This document shows positions 10,266-21,960 of a stretch of DNA of 64,000 nt, in pieces. Origin of the DNA: Sternotherus odoratus (lineage: Eukaryota; Chordata; Testudines; Kinosternidae). The position numbers were made by a program, and so were the translations under genes. The notes under the pieces are model-generated. The model had not been told where the DNA came from and did not search any database. It saw only the letters and a list, made by a program, of their open reading frames with translations. Each line of letters starts with the position of its first letter. The first letter of the stretch is position 1. The DNA is taken from contig JAVMKO010000003.1 of assembly GCA_032164245.1 (NCBI GenBank), positions 136,451,259 through 136,515,258 of the forward strand. The letters run 5' to 3'.

Positions 10266-10739
10266 ATTTAAACTCATGGTCTCCTGGCTCCCAATTTAGT
10301 ATGCCCTTGGCTCCAGTGTATTTGGCAGAGCAAATGGAATCTCTCTGTCCCTCCCTCAGAAAACGGTCTTCCTTTGTGATGCTCTAAGATAGGAAATCGA
10401 ATCCAGCCAAAATGTGAAATGTCTTGCAAAATACGGTATACTTTAGAGGTCTAAGATCAACTCACTGCAATGGAGGTGTGGGAAAAGGAAGATGAAGGAA
10501 AAGAAGGGAATACCATTCATTAAATTATCCACTCAAACTGCCTGATAGGCACGGTGGTCCAACTGATTATTATTGGGCTACACAGTTACTGTATCCAGTA
10601 ATGTGATTTACTGGTAATATGGAGCCCTGACATGCAGTAATTGTACTGGCGGGACAAGAGAGTGCTTGAATTATGTCACAATGTATGGAAGTGTAAAATG
10701 GGTTAAAGAACTTCTGCATATAATTACATACAGATTAAA

Positions 10740-10796
10740 GTCTCCCACTCTCTATTCAAACCTAAGTTAATGGTATCCAATTTGCAAATTATTTTA
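10740..10796 (-). repeat. Short PLE-derived duplicate
   Basis: CTCTATTCAAACCTAAGTTA and CCAATTTGCAAATTATT repeat positions 10015-10065 of the PLE fragment nearby, with few differences. Confidence 0.55.
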
Positions 10797-11201
10797 AGCA
10801 CTGGCAATGCAACCCACATCCATGGATCCCCACAGCCCTGTGGAGTGCTTCCCGTAGGGGAGGAAAGGATTCTGGATGAATGCTGGGCAGTTTCTCAATC
10901 TCGAGGATCCACAAGGAAGAAGACCCCTCCTTGCATTGGAGGGCTGGCTCCCATTCCACCTACCTCCACAGTCCTCATGAGCTGTTCTGCCACTGGCCTA
11001 AGCCCTTAGTGGCCACACAACTGTAGCCCCGGTTGGTCTGCAGCAGCTAATACTTCTAACAGAAATAATTCTTGATTGGATACTGGCCTAAAGATCCACA
11101 GGGGATGCTGCTGCAGAAAGCACAAAAACAAATTCAATTAGCTTTGTAAATAACTGATTTTTATCCAACCTGAATTCAAATGTCACCTTATTATAAGTTC
11201 A

Positions 11202-11500
11202 CAGTAAAACCTTGCTAATTATCAGTTTGCTAATCCTCAAACCCAAATTCTCATTAACACCCTGCAGTCTCACTCTACTTCCTTGTGAAGATTTAACAGT
11301 CAAGTATTGTAGTGAGATCCCATAAGACTAAGACACTATGGTGTGTACATATATAATTAAAACTATACATGTAAAAAAAAGTATTTTTTGTGCTGCAGTA
11401 GCTTTTTGTTTGTGTTTTTCTGCTGACTTGCTTATTTGTAATGTTGGCTGATTTACTATGGATCGCCTAATCACTAATGTTAATTAGCGAGTTTCTACTG
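11202..11500. mobile_element. Pogo/Tigger-type MITE, 299 bp
   Basis: The inverted ends are CAGTAAAACCTTGCTAATTA and, read in reverse, CAGTAGAAACTCGCTAATTA. TA flanks the right end, and a diverged CA stands at the left. The element has no coding capacity. Confidence 0.7.
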
Positions 11501-12114
11501 TACAAGGAGTTCTCTACAGCATATCTACATTGCTATATTTGGCAATAAACCTGGAGAGCATTAGTCTCAAACATACTGTTTTTTAACTGTGGAAAAATAA
11601 TTTTGTCCTTAACATCTAGTAATAGTTGTATCTATAAAAAGGTAGCATTCAAGAGCTCTATGCCAAGTAAAATTGGTACTGCGCTTAGTACACAGTAATC
11701 TAGTTACTCTTTAAAACACTCTAGACACTTGAGACGCTGTTGTAGGAAAATTAGAGTACCACATTAACTTTATCAAAAAGAATGAAATGGTAAGTTTCTT
11801 GCTCAAACTATAATATGGTGAAATTAGATAACTAAGTCTTTCCTTTTCTACAATCACTTTTAAATTTCTGTGCCAGTGCTTGGATGTCTTAATGTCTCTT
11901 CTGACAACAACATAATCTGATGTGAATTCTTAAACTACAAAATCATTCTCAACACCTTTCAAATTCTAAGCTTTACATGAACAAATCCACATGTTGTTTA
12001 AACATCAGGTTTAAAATTAGTTAATATTTGAAGAGTGCTTTGAAGATGGTAAATATAAGTATTGTTATTAGTCTATTGCCAACAGTTAAAACATTTATTT
12101 TGATAGAACCGTAC

Positions 12115-12236
12115 CTGAAAACTGTGGCTGTTCCTGAACAGAAAGTGAGATGGTCTGTGGTTAAAACAACACTACCGTAGGTTTTAAACAGCAAGACAGT
12201 GGAAATCCCCCAAGACTAGCTTTTCAAAGATCACAT
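12115..12236 (-). other. Candidate noncoding exon (possible TRAF5 5' UTR exon)
   Basis: This 122-bp minus-strand segment has a good acceptor (TTTGCTGTTTTCTTTGTAG just upstream) and a donor reading CAG|GTACGG. All three frames contain stops, so it would be noncoding. It lies downstream of the CpG-island donor at 27026, as a spliced 5' UTR exon should. No TRAF5 coding sequence was found in the window. The splice signals could be chance. Confidence 0.3.
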
Positions 12237-12631
12237 CTACAAAGAAAACAGCAAACAGAAAATGTTAGGACAAGAAGGCAAACCATTTAAGAATATTCTT
12301 CCTTTAAACTTCTGCTGCAGTGACTGAAATAATACAACACTACTCACTGCAGAATTATAGTCTCTGGAGAAACATAAGCTTAGAAATACCCTTTTTCACA
12401 TATTTCCTTGCTGAGCATTTATAGTTTTCATTAAAATGTTGCCAGTTTCAATGGAACTGTAACTGATTTGACAATTCTTTGGTCACAAGAAAATATTGCA
12501 TTTGTAAAGATGTAAACAAAGGGCCCAATTTTGCATTTCCTTACACAAGCAGTCCTTACTCACACAGGTTGAGCCATTCATGTCAGGTGAATAAGGGTGT
12601 GCCAACATGAGAAATTGGCACCAGTTTAAGA

Positions 12632-12810
12632 CAGGGATCGGCAACCTTGCCATGCGGCCCGCTAGGGTAAGCACCCTCGGCAGGCCCGGCCGGTTTGTTT
12701 ACCTGCCACATCTGCAGGTTCAGACGATTGTGGCTCCCACAGGCCGCGGTTCGCCACTCCGGTCCAATGGGAGCTATGGGAAGTGGCACAGTGCCACTCA
12801 GGACTTCTCG
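12632..12810. mobile_element. hAT-type element fragment
   Basis: The left end CAGGGATCGGCAACC is followed by TGCGGCCCGCTAGGGTAAGC and CCACTCCGGTCCAATGGGAG. The right terminal repeat is missing. Confidence 0.55.
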
Positions 12811-13067
12811 TGACTGAGCTGTTGAGTATATGCAACCTTTACACTTGTAGAGGTCAGAATAATGGCTGTTATATGGATTTTCCACAAAAGTCTGGTAGAT
12901 GTAGAAGGAAGTGATACTCCCACTTTGTTTCATTTGCACAAGATAGCTCTTGGAGGAAAACATAATTTTATGTGAACACAGCACCAGAAAATGTCATCTG
13001 CTTCTAGGAAAGCTTTGGGGAAAGCCCTGAAAAGAGAAGTTGAGATGGACTAAGATCCCAGTTTTAG

Positions 13068-13195
13068 TCAGGTTTCAGAGGGGTAGCCATGTTAGTCTGT
13101 ATCAGCAAAAACAACAAGGAATCCTTGTGGCACTTTCACGACTTAACAAATTTATTTGATTGTTAGTCTCTAAGGTGCCACAAGGACTCCTCACA
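13068..13195. mobile_element. PLE 3'-end foldback fragment
   Basis: Left part: GTTTCAGAGGGGTAGCCATG to CCTTGTGGCACTTTC, the PLE tail in reverse. It is followed directly by GTTAGTCTCTAAGGTGCCAC, the tail in forward orientation. The two pieces form a head-to-head foldback. Confidence 0.65.
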
Positions 13196-13359
13196 ATTTT
13201 AGTCAGTTTCACTCTGTAAATGAGAAGAAAACATTAGTCTCATGCTATTGTTCAGGTACCCCTTTCCAATTTCTTCTACAGCGAGAAGTATTTTGCAGAC
13301 CCTCCCAGAGAAAGGAAACAGTAAAGGGTGGCAAAGGATTATTTATTTTTAAGTATGTG

Positions 13360-13545
13360 GGTAGAGTATGAAGGAAAGTGAGAAAACAGACAGAAAAGGG
13401 ATAATGAGAGAGTGTGAAAAGAAATGTGGTAGGAAACAGAGAAAGGGGAGTGTTTTGGGACACAAGCAACACATGGAGAAGGGGCAGGAAGAGAGAGGAG
13501 AAAAGGATAATGAGAGAGAAAGAAAAGTCATAATACTACTTTTTT
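13360..13545 (+). repeat. Purine-rich tract
   Basis: A stretch of about 185 bp is strongly biased to A and G (GAGAGAGAAAGAAAAG-like runs). It encodes nothing recognisable. Confidence 0.6.
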
Positions 13546-13779
13546 TAAAAAAAAAAATTCTTAAATGGAAGTGCATCAGGGCCAAAATAAGGTTTCACTT
13601 TTGCAAATAGATGAGTCAACCATTGCATTTTCTGTAGGACTGGGATCTTAGTGATGGGCTATAATAATCTATTAACTCACTGAGAGCTACTGTTCAGGGC
13701 TTCAACTGATTTTCCCATCACCATCCAGCGCAAGGCCTAAAAGGTTTTTGTTTTTAAATTTTCACCACTCTTGGCAATT

Positions 13780-14385
13780 TGATTTGTTCTGAATGTATCG
13801 CCCTGATCGTAGGAGCCGTGGGTGCATGGGACCCCCTACAATGAGCCAGTACTGAGAGCGTGCGGAGTCGGTCGACGCTATGCCCGGCTCATGAGACAGC
13901 TCATGGTGTCTGACACCATCAGGTGGCCCAGAGACATCTACACAGAAGACATCATGGGACATCGCCAGTACCAGGTCGAGTAACCGAGACTGCAGATCAG
14001 GGAAATAACCCACCCCCTCCCTTCCCTGACAAACAGAGGGATGCACCCCACCCATGTACTTATTGCCTACACCACCACTGGCGGACTCTTACTATATCGC
14101 ATGGATGGCGTACCCGAATACGCCTATACACTGACGCTTTAAAAAATCTCCCACACCCCAATCTGGATCTAGGCTGGATATGTGATATGTATGTACCTCG
14201 TAAACCTTATACCTGCTACTTACAATCGCCCATAACCCTAGCCTGACTCCAGGTGTCCAGTACCTTACTACTTAACTTCTGTATATTTTCATTTTAAACA
14301 TTCGTTTTAATGAGCATGTGAATAGAGACTCTAGAATCAACTCAGCTTAGTCATCTGAATTATTGCAATAAAGTTAAACTCTGCA
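13780..14385 (+). repeat. Unrecognised block ending in an AATAAA-like 3' end
   Basis: GC content rises sharply at 13795, and the block ends TTGCAATAAAGTTAAACTC next to the PLE. A 107-codon plus-strand frame (13923-14246) resembles nothing I know. It may be the 3' part of another retroelement or an LTR-like sequence. Confidence 0.3.
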
Positions 14386-14393
14386 GCACTGCT

Positions 14394-14627
14394 ATGGGTA
14401 CCTACATAGCCCCACAGTATGCCAACATTTTTATAGCTGACTTAGAACAATGGTTCCTCAGCTCTCGTCCTCTAATGCCCCTACTCTATTTGCGCTATCT
14501 TGATGACATCTTCATCATCTGGGCCCATGAAAAAGAAGCCCTTGAGGAATTCCACCGGGATTTCAACAATTCGCATTCCACCATCAACCTCAGCCTGGAC
14601 CAGTCCACACAAGTGATCCTCTTCTAG
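14394..14627 (+). pseudogene. PLE reverse transcriptase fragment
   Basis: A 77-codon frame opens at the MGTYIAPQYANIFIADLEQ block and contains YLRYLDDIFIIW, with the catalytic DD, then EFHRDFNNSHSTINLSLDQS. A stop ends it at 14625-14627, where family members continue into the LDxTV block. The fingers and palm upstream are missing because the element is truncated. Confidence 0.8.
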
Positions 14628-14748
14628 GACATTACAGTGCTAATCAGCGATGGTCACAAAAACACTGCCCTATACCGGAAACCTACTTACCCCTATACAT
14701 GCCTCGATCTTTCATCCAGACCACACCACACAATCCATTGTCTACAGC

Positions 14749-15293
14749 GGGGGTAGGCAAACTACAGCTCACAGGCCACATCTGGCCCTTGGGCCCATCC
14801 TGCCTGACCCGCCTGAGCTCCTGGCTCGGGAGGCTTCTCCCGCATTCTCCCCTTCCCCAGAGCCAAGCTGCTGCACAGGCAGCGCTCTGGGTGTAGGGGC
14901 TGTGCGCTCCTGCAGAAGAGCAGAGCAGCATGTCTGGCTCTGGCCGGGTTGCCAGACACACTCTGAGTGGCATGGTAAGGGGGCCAGGACCAGGAGGTTG
15001 GATAAGGGGCAGAGAGTCCCGGGGGTCTGTCGGGGTGTGGGGTGGATAGGGAATGGAGTGGGGTCCTGGGGTGATGGTTAGAGGTGGAGGATCTCTGGAC
15101 AGGGTGGTCAGGTGAGAAGGAGCAGGGGGGCTTAGATAGCGGGTGAGGATCCAGGGGGATATTTTGGGGCGGTAGGTGGGAGGGGGAAGATAAGGGACGG
15201 GCTCTTTGGGGAGGCACATCCATTTAATTTGGCCCTCCATATAATTTTGCAACCCCAATGTGGCCCTTGGGCCAAAAAGTTTGCCCACCCCAG
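14749..15293. mobile_element. hAT element nested in PLE copy 2
   Basis: The ends are GGGGGTAGGCAAACT and the complementary AGTTTGCCCACCCCAG. The flanking 8-mers TCTACAGC (14741-14748) and TCTATAGC (15294-15301) differ at one base. Removing the insert restores a continuous PLE reading order. The interior is noncoding. Confidence 0.8.
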
Positions 15294-16077
15294 TCTATAG
15301 CCAAGCTCTAAGGTACAACTGCATTTGTTCCAATCCCTCAGACAGAGACTAACACCTACAAGATCTCTACCAAGCATTCTTAAAACTACAATACACACCT
15401 GGGGAAGTGAAGAAACAGACTGACAGAGCCAGAAGGGTACTCAGAAGTCACCTGCTACAGGACAGACCCAACAAAGAAAGTAACAGAACGCCAGTAGTCG
15501 TCACCTTCAGCCCCCAACTAAAATATCTCCAACGCATCATCAAGGATCTACAATCTGAAGGACAATCCCTCACTCTCACAGACTTTGGGAGACAGGCCAG
15601 TCCTTGCTTACAGACAGACCCCCAACTTGAAGCAAATACTCCCCAGCAACCGAACACCACACCACACAACAAAAACACTAACCAAGGAAAGAACGGTTAC
15701 TTACCTCATAACTGTTGTTCTTCGAGATGTGTTGCTCAAGTCCATTCCAAGATGTGTGTGCGCGCTGCGCATGCACGTTCCCGGAAGCTTTTTCTAGTGG
15801 TACTCAGGGGGTCGGCAGGGGAGACCCCTAGTGTGGCACCTTTATGGCGTGCTATATAAGACCCTGCCGACCTGCCCCACGCTCAGTTCCTTCTTGCTGG
15901 AACTCCGACAGAGGGGAGGCGGGGTGGGGGAGGGGGGTATTGGAATGGACATGAGCAACACATCTCGAAGAACAACAGTTACGAGGTAAGTGACCGTTCT
16001 TTATTCTTCGAGTGATTGCTCATGTGCATTCCAAGATGTGACTTGCGAGCAGTTTACCTTGGTGGAGGGCCCGGAGT

Positions 16078-17095
16078 TCACCTGGTCGCAGATTGCAGTA
16101 CTGCTGCGCCGAAGCCGGCGTCCTCTCTCGCCTGCTGGTTGATGGCATAATGCATGGTGAATGTGTGGACGGAGGACCACGTCGCTGCCCTGCAGATCTC
16201 GAGAAGCGGAATCTGGGCCAGGAAGGCGGCGGACGTTGCCTGCACCCTGGTGGAGTGTGCGGACAAAGGTGGTGCCGGAACCTTTGCCAGTTCATAAGCC
16301 AGCTTAATGCACGAGGTGAGCCAGGAGGACAATCTCTGAGAGGAAACTGCCGTTGAAATAAACAACTGATTTGTTTTACGAAACGGTTTTGTGCGTTCTA
16401 TGTAGAAGGCTAATGCCCGTCTAACGTCCAGGGTATGAAGCGCACATTCTCTGTCCGAGGCATGCGGCTTAGGACAGAACACAGGTAGGAAAATGTCCTG
16501 GTTGATGTGGAAGGCAGTGACAACCTTAGGTAGGAACGACGGGTGGGGACGGAGGTGCACCTTGTCCTTGTAAAAAACTGTGTAGGGGGGCCCTGAGCTC
16601 CAAAACCCACCTCCCGGAGGTGATTGCTACAAGGAAGATCACCTTTCATGATAAGTAGGTAAGGGGGCAGGTAGCAAGGGGCTCGAAGGGGGGTCTCATG
16701 AGGGACGATAGGACCAGGTTAAGGACCCACTGGGGTGTCGGCTGACGCACCGGGGGATACAGCCTCTCCATCCCCTTGAGGAACCTGCCCACTATAGGGT
16801 TACTAAAGAGAGATCTCCCTGGCACCCCAGGGTGAAAGGCGGAGATGGCCGCCAGGTGGACCTTCAGGGAGGACACGGCGAGGCCCTGCTGTTTAAGGGA
16901 AAATAGATAATCCAGTACCGGGGTACTGAGGCCAACATAGGCACCCCACCCTGTTGGGTCGCCCAGATGGAAAACCGTTTCCACTTGGCCAGGTAGGTGG
17001 CCTGCGTGGATGGTTTTCTACTGCCCGAAAGGATCTCCCGCACTGCAGAGGAACACTGCCACTCAAGGGGGTTCAGCCACGGAGCTTCCAGGCCA
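16078..17095 (-). pseudogene. DIRS tyrosine recombinase, frameshifted
   Basis: The N-terminal SAM-like part (ILSGSRKPSTQATYLAKWKR) sits in one frame near 17000. The middle (AAISAFHPGVPGRSLFSNP, 16646-16984) is in a second frame. The catalytic C-terminus (16078-16560) is back in the first, so there are at least two frameshifts. The last piece keeps the HxxR motif (HSTRVQATS, H102 and R105 of that frame) and the nucleophile Tyr (WSSVHTFTMHY, Y138). The enzyme would join the circular DNA intermediate to the genome. This copy is inactive. Confidence 0.85.
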
Positions 17096-20000
17096 TCAGG
17101 TGCAGGGAGCGGAGGTTGGGGTGCTGTAAGCGCCCGTGCTCCTGGGACAGCAGGAGCGGGAACACCGGTAGTGTGATGGGCGGGGCTACCAAGAGGGACA
17201 GTAGGAGCGGGAACCAGTGCTGGCGGGGCCAGGATGGGGCGATTAGAATGAGGAAGGCCTTGTCCCTGCGGACCTTTAGGAGGACCTTGTGGAGAAGGGG
17301 AAAGGGTGGAAAAGCATATAGCAGCCCCCCCATCCACGGAAGGTGAAAGGCGTCCCCTATCGACCCGGGGGAATGGTTGAGGAGGGAGCAGAACCTGTGG
17401 CATTTCCTGTTGACCCGGGTGGCGAACAGATCTATCCAGGGAGCTCCCCAATGAAGGAAAATTGAGTGTGCAACCTGAGGGTTGAGGGACCACTCGTGGG
17501 ACAGAAACAAGCGGCTGAGTCTGTCCGCCAACGTATTCTGGGGACCCGGGAGGTAGGAGGCCTGCAGGACTACCGAGTGTGTGATGCACCATTCCCACAA
17601 CATGAGGGCTTTGCGACAGAGGGGAGAGGAGCGAGCTCCACCCTGTTTGTTGATATAAAACATTGTCGCCGTATTGTCCATCAGGATTGATATACAGCGG
17701 CCCTGCAGACTGGGGAGGAACGCCTGGCAGGCCAGACGGACCGCTCTGAGCTCCCGCACGTTGCTGTGCAGGGCAAGTTCGGATTGAGTCCACAGGCCCT
17801 GTGTCCTGAGGTCCCGGAGGTGCGCACCCCAGCCCATGGCCGAAGCGTCCGTCACCAGGACTAGAGCTGGCTTGGGTTTCAGAAAGGGCACCCCCACACA
17901 CACGTTCTGCGGGTCGAGCCACCAGCGAAGGGAGTCCAGGACCTGCTGGGGAAGGGTGACCACCATGTCCAGGGGATCCCTGGATGGCTTGTGCGTGCGT
18001 GCGAGCCACGACTGGAGGGGGTGCAGGCGCAGCCTGGCGAATTGCACCACGTGTACGCAAGCTGCCATGTGGCCCAGGAGCACCATGCAGCTCCTGGCCG
18101 TCGTCATTGGAAATAGCAGAAGCGAGTTGATGACACTGGTGAGGGCGTGAAATCGCGGCAACGGGAGGAATGCCCGCCCGGCTTTGGCATCGAACACCGC
18201 TCCAATGAACTCTATGGTCTGGGCGGGAATCAGGGTGGACTTCTGCTCGTTGAGCATGAGGCCGAGCCTGCGGAAGGTCTGCCGGACAAGCTCCACGTGT
18301 TCCGCTGCTAGGGATTGGGATTTTGCTTTTATAAGCCAATCGTCTAGATAGGGAAACACGTGCACCTGGTGTCTGCGGAGGAACGCGGCCACCACCGCCA
18401 TGCACTTGGTGAATACCCTCGGGGCCGTGGAGAGGCCAAAGGGAAGCACCCTGAATTGGTAGTGCATGTCCCCCACCACGAATCTCAGAAACCTCCGATG
18501 GGATGGGAGGATAGAGATGTGGAAATGGGCATCTTTGAGGTCGAGGGCAGTATATCAGTCCCCCGGATCCATGGAAGGAATGATACTGGCCAGGGAGATC
18601 ATACGGAAACGAAACTTTTTTATGTAAGCGTTCAGGTTTCACAGATCTAGAATGGGCCCAAGGCCCCCCTTGGATTTGGGTATCAGGAAATAGTGGGAAT
18701 AGAACCCCTTCCCTTTGAACTGAGGGGGAACCGGTTCTACGGCCCCTGACAGGAGCAAGGTGTGAACCTCTTGCATGAGGATTTGCTCGTGAGAGGGGTC
18801 CCTGAAGAGGGACGGGGAGGGGGGGTGGCAGGGCGGGAGGGACGAAAATTGGATAGAGTATCCCGCCTCTATCGTACTGAGGACCCAGCGATCGGACGTG
18901 ATCTGGGCCCACACCCCATAGAAACGGGATAAGCGGTTCCAAAGGGGGGGGGGGGGAGGGTGAGGAGGATCCGTGCCAGTGTCTGGTGTGCCGTCCTCGT
19001 GGCCACCTTCAAAAGTTTGGCCTTGGCCCAGGTGGGGGTTTTGGGTTCCCCTGATCCTGGCCGCTAGGAGGGCGGGAGCGCCTCCTATTGCCCGAGTTAT
19101 TGCCCCTTCCCCCCTCCTCCTATTAGAGTCACGTCTCTGAGGCGGTTGGTAAAATCGAGACTGGGGCTGGAACCGGAAGGGGCGTCTCTGAGGCGCTGGG
19201 GTGTGTAGGCCCAGGGATCTCAGAGTGGACCTGGAGTCCTTCAGGCCATGGAGGCGTTTGTCCGTCTCTTTGGCGAACAACTCTTCCTTGTCGAAGGGGA
19301 GGTCTTGTAGGGTATTCTGTAAGTCCTGCGGAATACCTGAAACCTGAAGCCACGAATTGCGCCTCATAATGATGGCGGTGGCCATTGTTCTAGCCGCGGA
19401 GTCCGCAGAATCCAGCGCTGCCTGGAGTGCTGCCCTGGAGATCTCCCTGCCTTCATCACGCAGGGCGTCAAACTCCCTGCAGGAGTCTTCCGGGACAGTG
19501 GCCTGGAACTTCCCCAAGGCTGACCAGGAGTTGTAGGCGTAACAGCCTAGGGAAGCCTGCTGGTTGGAGATGCGGAGCTGCAGGGCGCCCATAGAGTAGA
19601 CCTTACGGCCGAAAAGGTCCAGCCTCCTGGCGTCCTTAGATTTTGGGGCTGACCCGGGCTGGCTGTGGCGCTCCCTGTGGTTGACAGCGTCCGCCACGAG
19701 CGTACCCGGAGGGGGATGCATATAGAAATGTTCATATCCCCTCTGGGGTACAAAATAACACCTCTCGACTCCCCTGGCTGTAGGGGGAATTGAGGCAGGG
19801 GTTTGCCAGAGCCCATTGGCATTGGTGTCGATGGACCTAATAAACGGGAGGGCCACCCTGGAAGGCCCATCCGATGTTAAAATATCGACCGTAGGGTCCA
19901 GATCCTCGGTAACTTCCTCCGCCTAGAGCTTTAGGCTCTTAGCCACCCGACGGAGGAGGTCCTGGTGGCCTTTAACATCCATGGGGGGAAGGCCGGAGGA

Positions 20001-21212
20001 CGTACCCGCCACCGCCTCATCTGGGGAGGAAGAGGAGGAAGAGCGTATTACCGGTTGCGCCTGTCCTTCCTCAGGGTGGTGTATGGGAGGCACGGCCGAG
20101 GGTCCCAACAGGGTTGGAGGTGCCATCGGCGCCAACGGTGCCAGTGCCTGGCCTACAGTGGCCTGCGGTGCCACGCGTTTCCCTGCACCCGGGGATGGGC
20201 CGGGAACGGTGGTGGCAGTTGGCGGAGCCCTGGACGAGAGCACCGAGGAGGTTCTCGAGTCCTGCCCCTGGGCTTGATGATATGCCCAGGGGGTCCAAAA
20301 AGGCCATTGGCCAGGTCCCTGTCCCTGTGGGAGCCAATCCGGCATCGGACGGGGCTGCTCGTCTCGGGAGCGGTGCCGAGAGCCATGTCGGGAATGCGAA
20401 TGGTACCGGTAACTGTGCCGGGACCAGAATGACTCTGCGTCCGACTCAGATGAGTAGTCCAACACCGACCACGGCGGTGCGGAGCTCGTCGGTGCCGCAG
20501 CCCAGTGCGGAGAGTGGTGCTGCATCATCAGAGGCTTGCCCCGGTGCCGTACCACTGGCGAAGCGGGGTCTGAAGCCACCGGTACCGGTGCCCGTGCCGA
20601 CGACGTTGACGGTGCGGCTGCCAGCACCTGGAAGGTGAAGTCTGGTGCAGTGTCCGGGTGGACCATAGGTACCGAGGCCAGTACCGGGGGCCGGGCGTCT
20701 TGCACGAGGCTAATGAGGTCCCGAGCGGCCTCATAAGTGTCCGGAGTGGAGGGGAAGTCTAAGTCCTCCTACGTGCCCGATAAGGGCGACTCCGGGTGCG
20801 CTGGCACCGGGGACAGGACCGCTACGCTGGGCAGCATGGCCGGCGGTTCCTGTCGGCCCCGAGGGGCCAGTTCTATGACGGGCCGCTCTGACTCGCGGAC
20901 TCCGTGAGAGCATGCAGTTGGCTCTGTGAGGGGCCACTCTGATTCGCAGGCTCCGTGAAAGCGTATCGTCGGGGATCTCCCTCTGTCCTGCCTCTTTCTC
21001 TTGGAGGGCACCGGGAACTGGGAGCGGTGCCGCCTAGAGGCGCTGGACCTGCACGCCGGTGATTTATCTTGGCGGGTCCGGGAGGAGTCCCCTTTGGCCT
21101 GCGTGCTGCGCACCAAGGCTGGTGCGCTGTGCACCGAAGGAGCCTGCTCTTGCTGCGGCTGTAACGCGGACTCCATGAGTATAAGTTTTATAGCACGGCA
21201 TAAAGGTGCCAT
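17073..21212 (-). pseudogene. DIRS gag-RT-RNase H in one frame, broken by stops
   Basis: One reading frame runs from Met at 21212 to a stop at 17073. It is interrupted by TAG at 20769-20771, TAG at 19923-19925, TGA at about 18639-18641 and another TGA about 90 bp later (near 18555). The Gag-like part is Ser/Arg-rich, then has a conserved block (RAALQAALDSADSAARTMAT). The RT part shows FYSHYFLIPKSKGG, YTALDLKDAHFHI, FRVLPFGLSTAPRVFTK and FPYLDDWLIKA (catalytic DD). RNase H shows LVTDASAMGWG and ILMDNTATMFYINKQGG. The C-terminal part (APWIDLFATRVN, LLYAFPPFPLL) is typical of DIRS polyproteins. Two stops arise where Arg or Trp codons are expected. The 692-codon frame at 16864-18942 is mostly a shadow of this gene. 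Confidence 0.88.
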
Positions 21213-21929
21213 GCTAGGGGTCTCCCCTGCCGACCCTGAGTACCACTAGAAAAAGCTTCCGGGAACATGCATGCGCGGCGCACACACACATCTTGGAATG
21301 CACATGAGCAATCACTCGAAGAAGAACCTATCCTTGCAACAAAGCCCATTGCCAACTCTGTCTACATATCTATTCCATGGACACCATGACAGGACCTAAT
21401 CACATCAGTCACACCATCAGGGGCTCATTCACCTGCACATCTACAAATGTGATATATGACATCATGTGCCTGCAACGCCCCCTCTGCCATCTACATTGGC
21501 CAAATCAGACAGTCTACATAAAAGAATAAAGGGACACAAATCAGACGTCAAGAATTATAAAATTCAAAAGCTAGGTGGAGAACACTTCAACCTCCCTGGA
21601 CACTCAATTACAGACCTAAAAGTTGTAATTCTTCAACAAAAAAACTTCAAAAACAGACTCCAACGAGAAACTGCAGAACTGAAATTGATTTGCAAATTGG
21701 ACACCATTAAAATAGGTTTGAATAAAGACTGGGTGTGGGTGGCCATTACACTAACTAAAACTATTTCCCCATGCTAATTTCCCCCCCTACTGTTACTCAC
21801 ACCCTTTTGTCAACTGTTTGAAATGGGCCATCCTGATTATCACTACAAAAGTTTTCTTTCTCCTGCTAATAGCCCACCTTAATTGATTTGTCTCATTGGA
21901 GTTGTTATGACAACCTCCATCTTTTCATG

Positions 21930-21960
21930 TTCTGTGTGTGTGTGTGTATATATATAATTT
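21930..21960 (+). repeat. GT/AT microsatellite
   Basis: A TGTGTGTGTGTG run is followed by TATATATATA, inside the PLE 3' tail. Confidence 0.85.

Larger units (their letters stand above)
15690..21327 (-). mobile_element. DIRS-type retrotransposon, nearly full length, nested in PLE copy 2
   Basis: Coding order on the minus strand is Gag, RT, RNase H, C-terminal domain, tyrosine recombinase. Inverted terminal repeats of ~130 bp (about 15735-15866 and 21189-21310) close it. An internal complementary region at about 15944-16040 has two halves. The first pairs with the left terminus (15690-15750). The second, TTCGAGTGATTGCTCATGTG, pairs with the right terminus at 21287-21326. This is the layout known from DIRS1, thought to template a circular intermediate. 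No target duplication is visible, as expected for recombinase-mediated insertion. Confidence 0.9.

Noticed and set aside
15407..15859. 150-codon plus-strand frame treated as one gene
   Set aside because: It fuses the PLE interior with the DIRS left terminus across an insertion boundary.
16864..18942. 692-codon minus-strand frame
   Set aside because: Most of it is the wrong frame over DIRS RT and RNase H; only its last ~60 codons belong to the recombinase.
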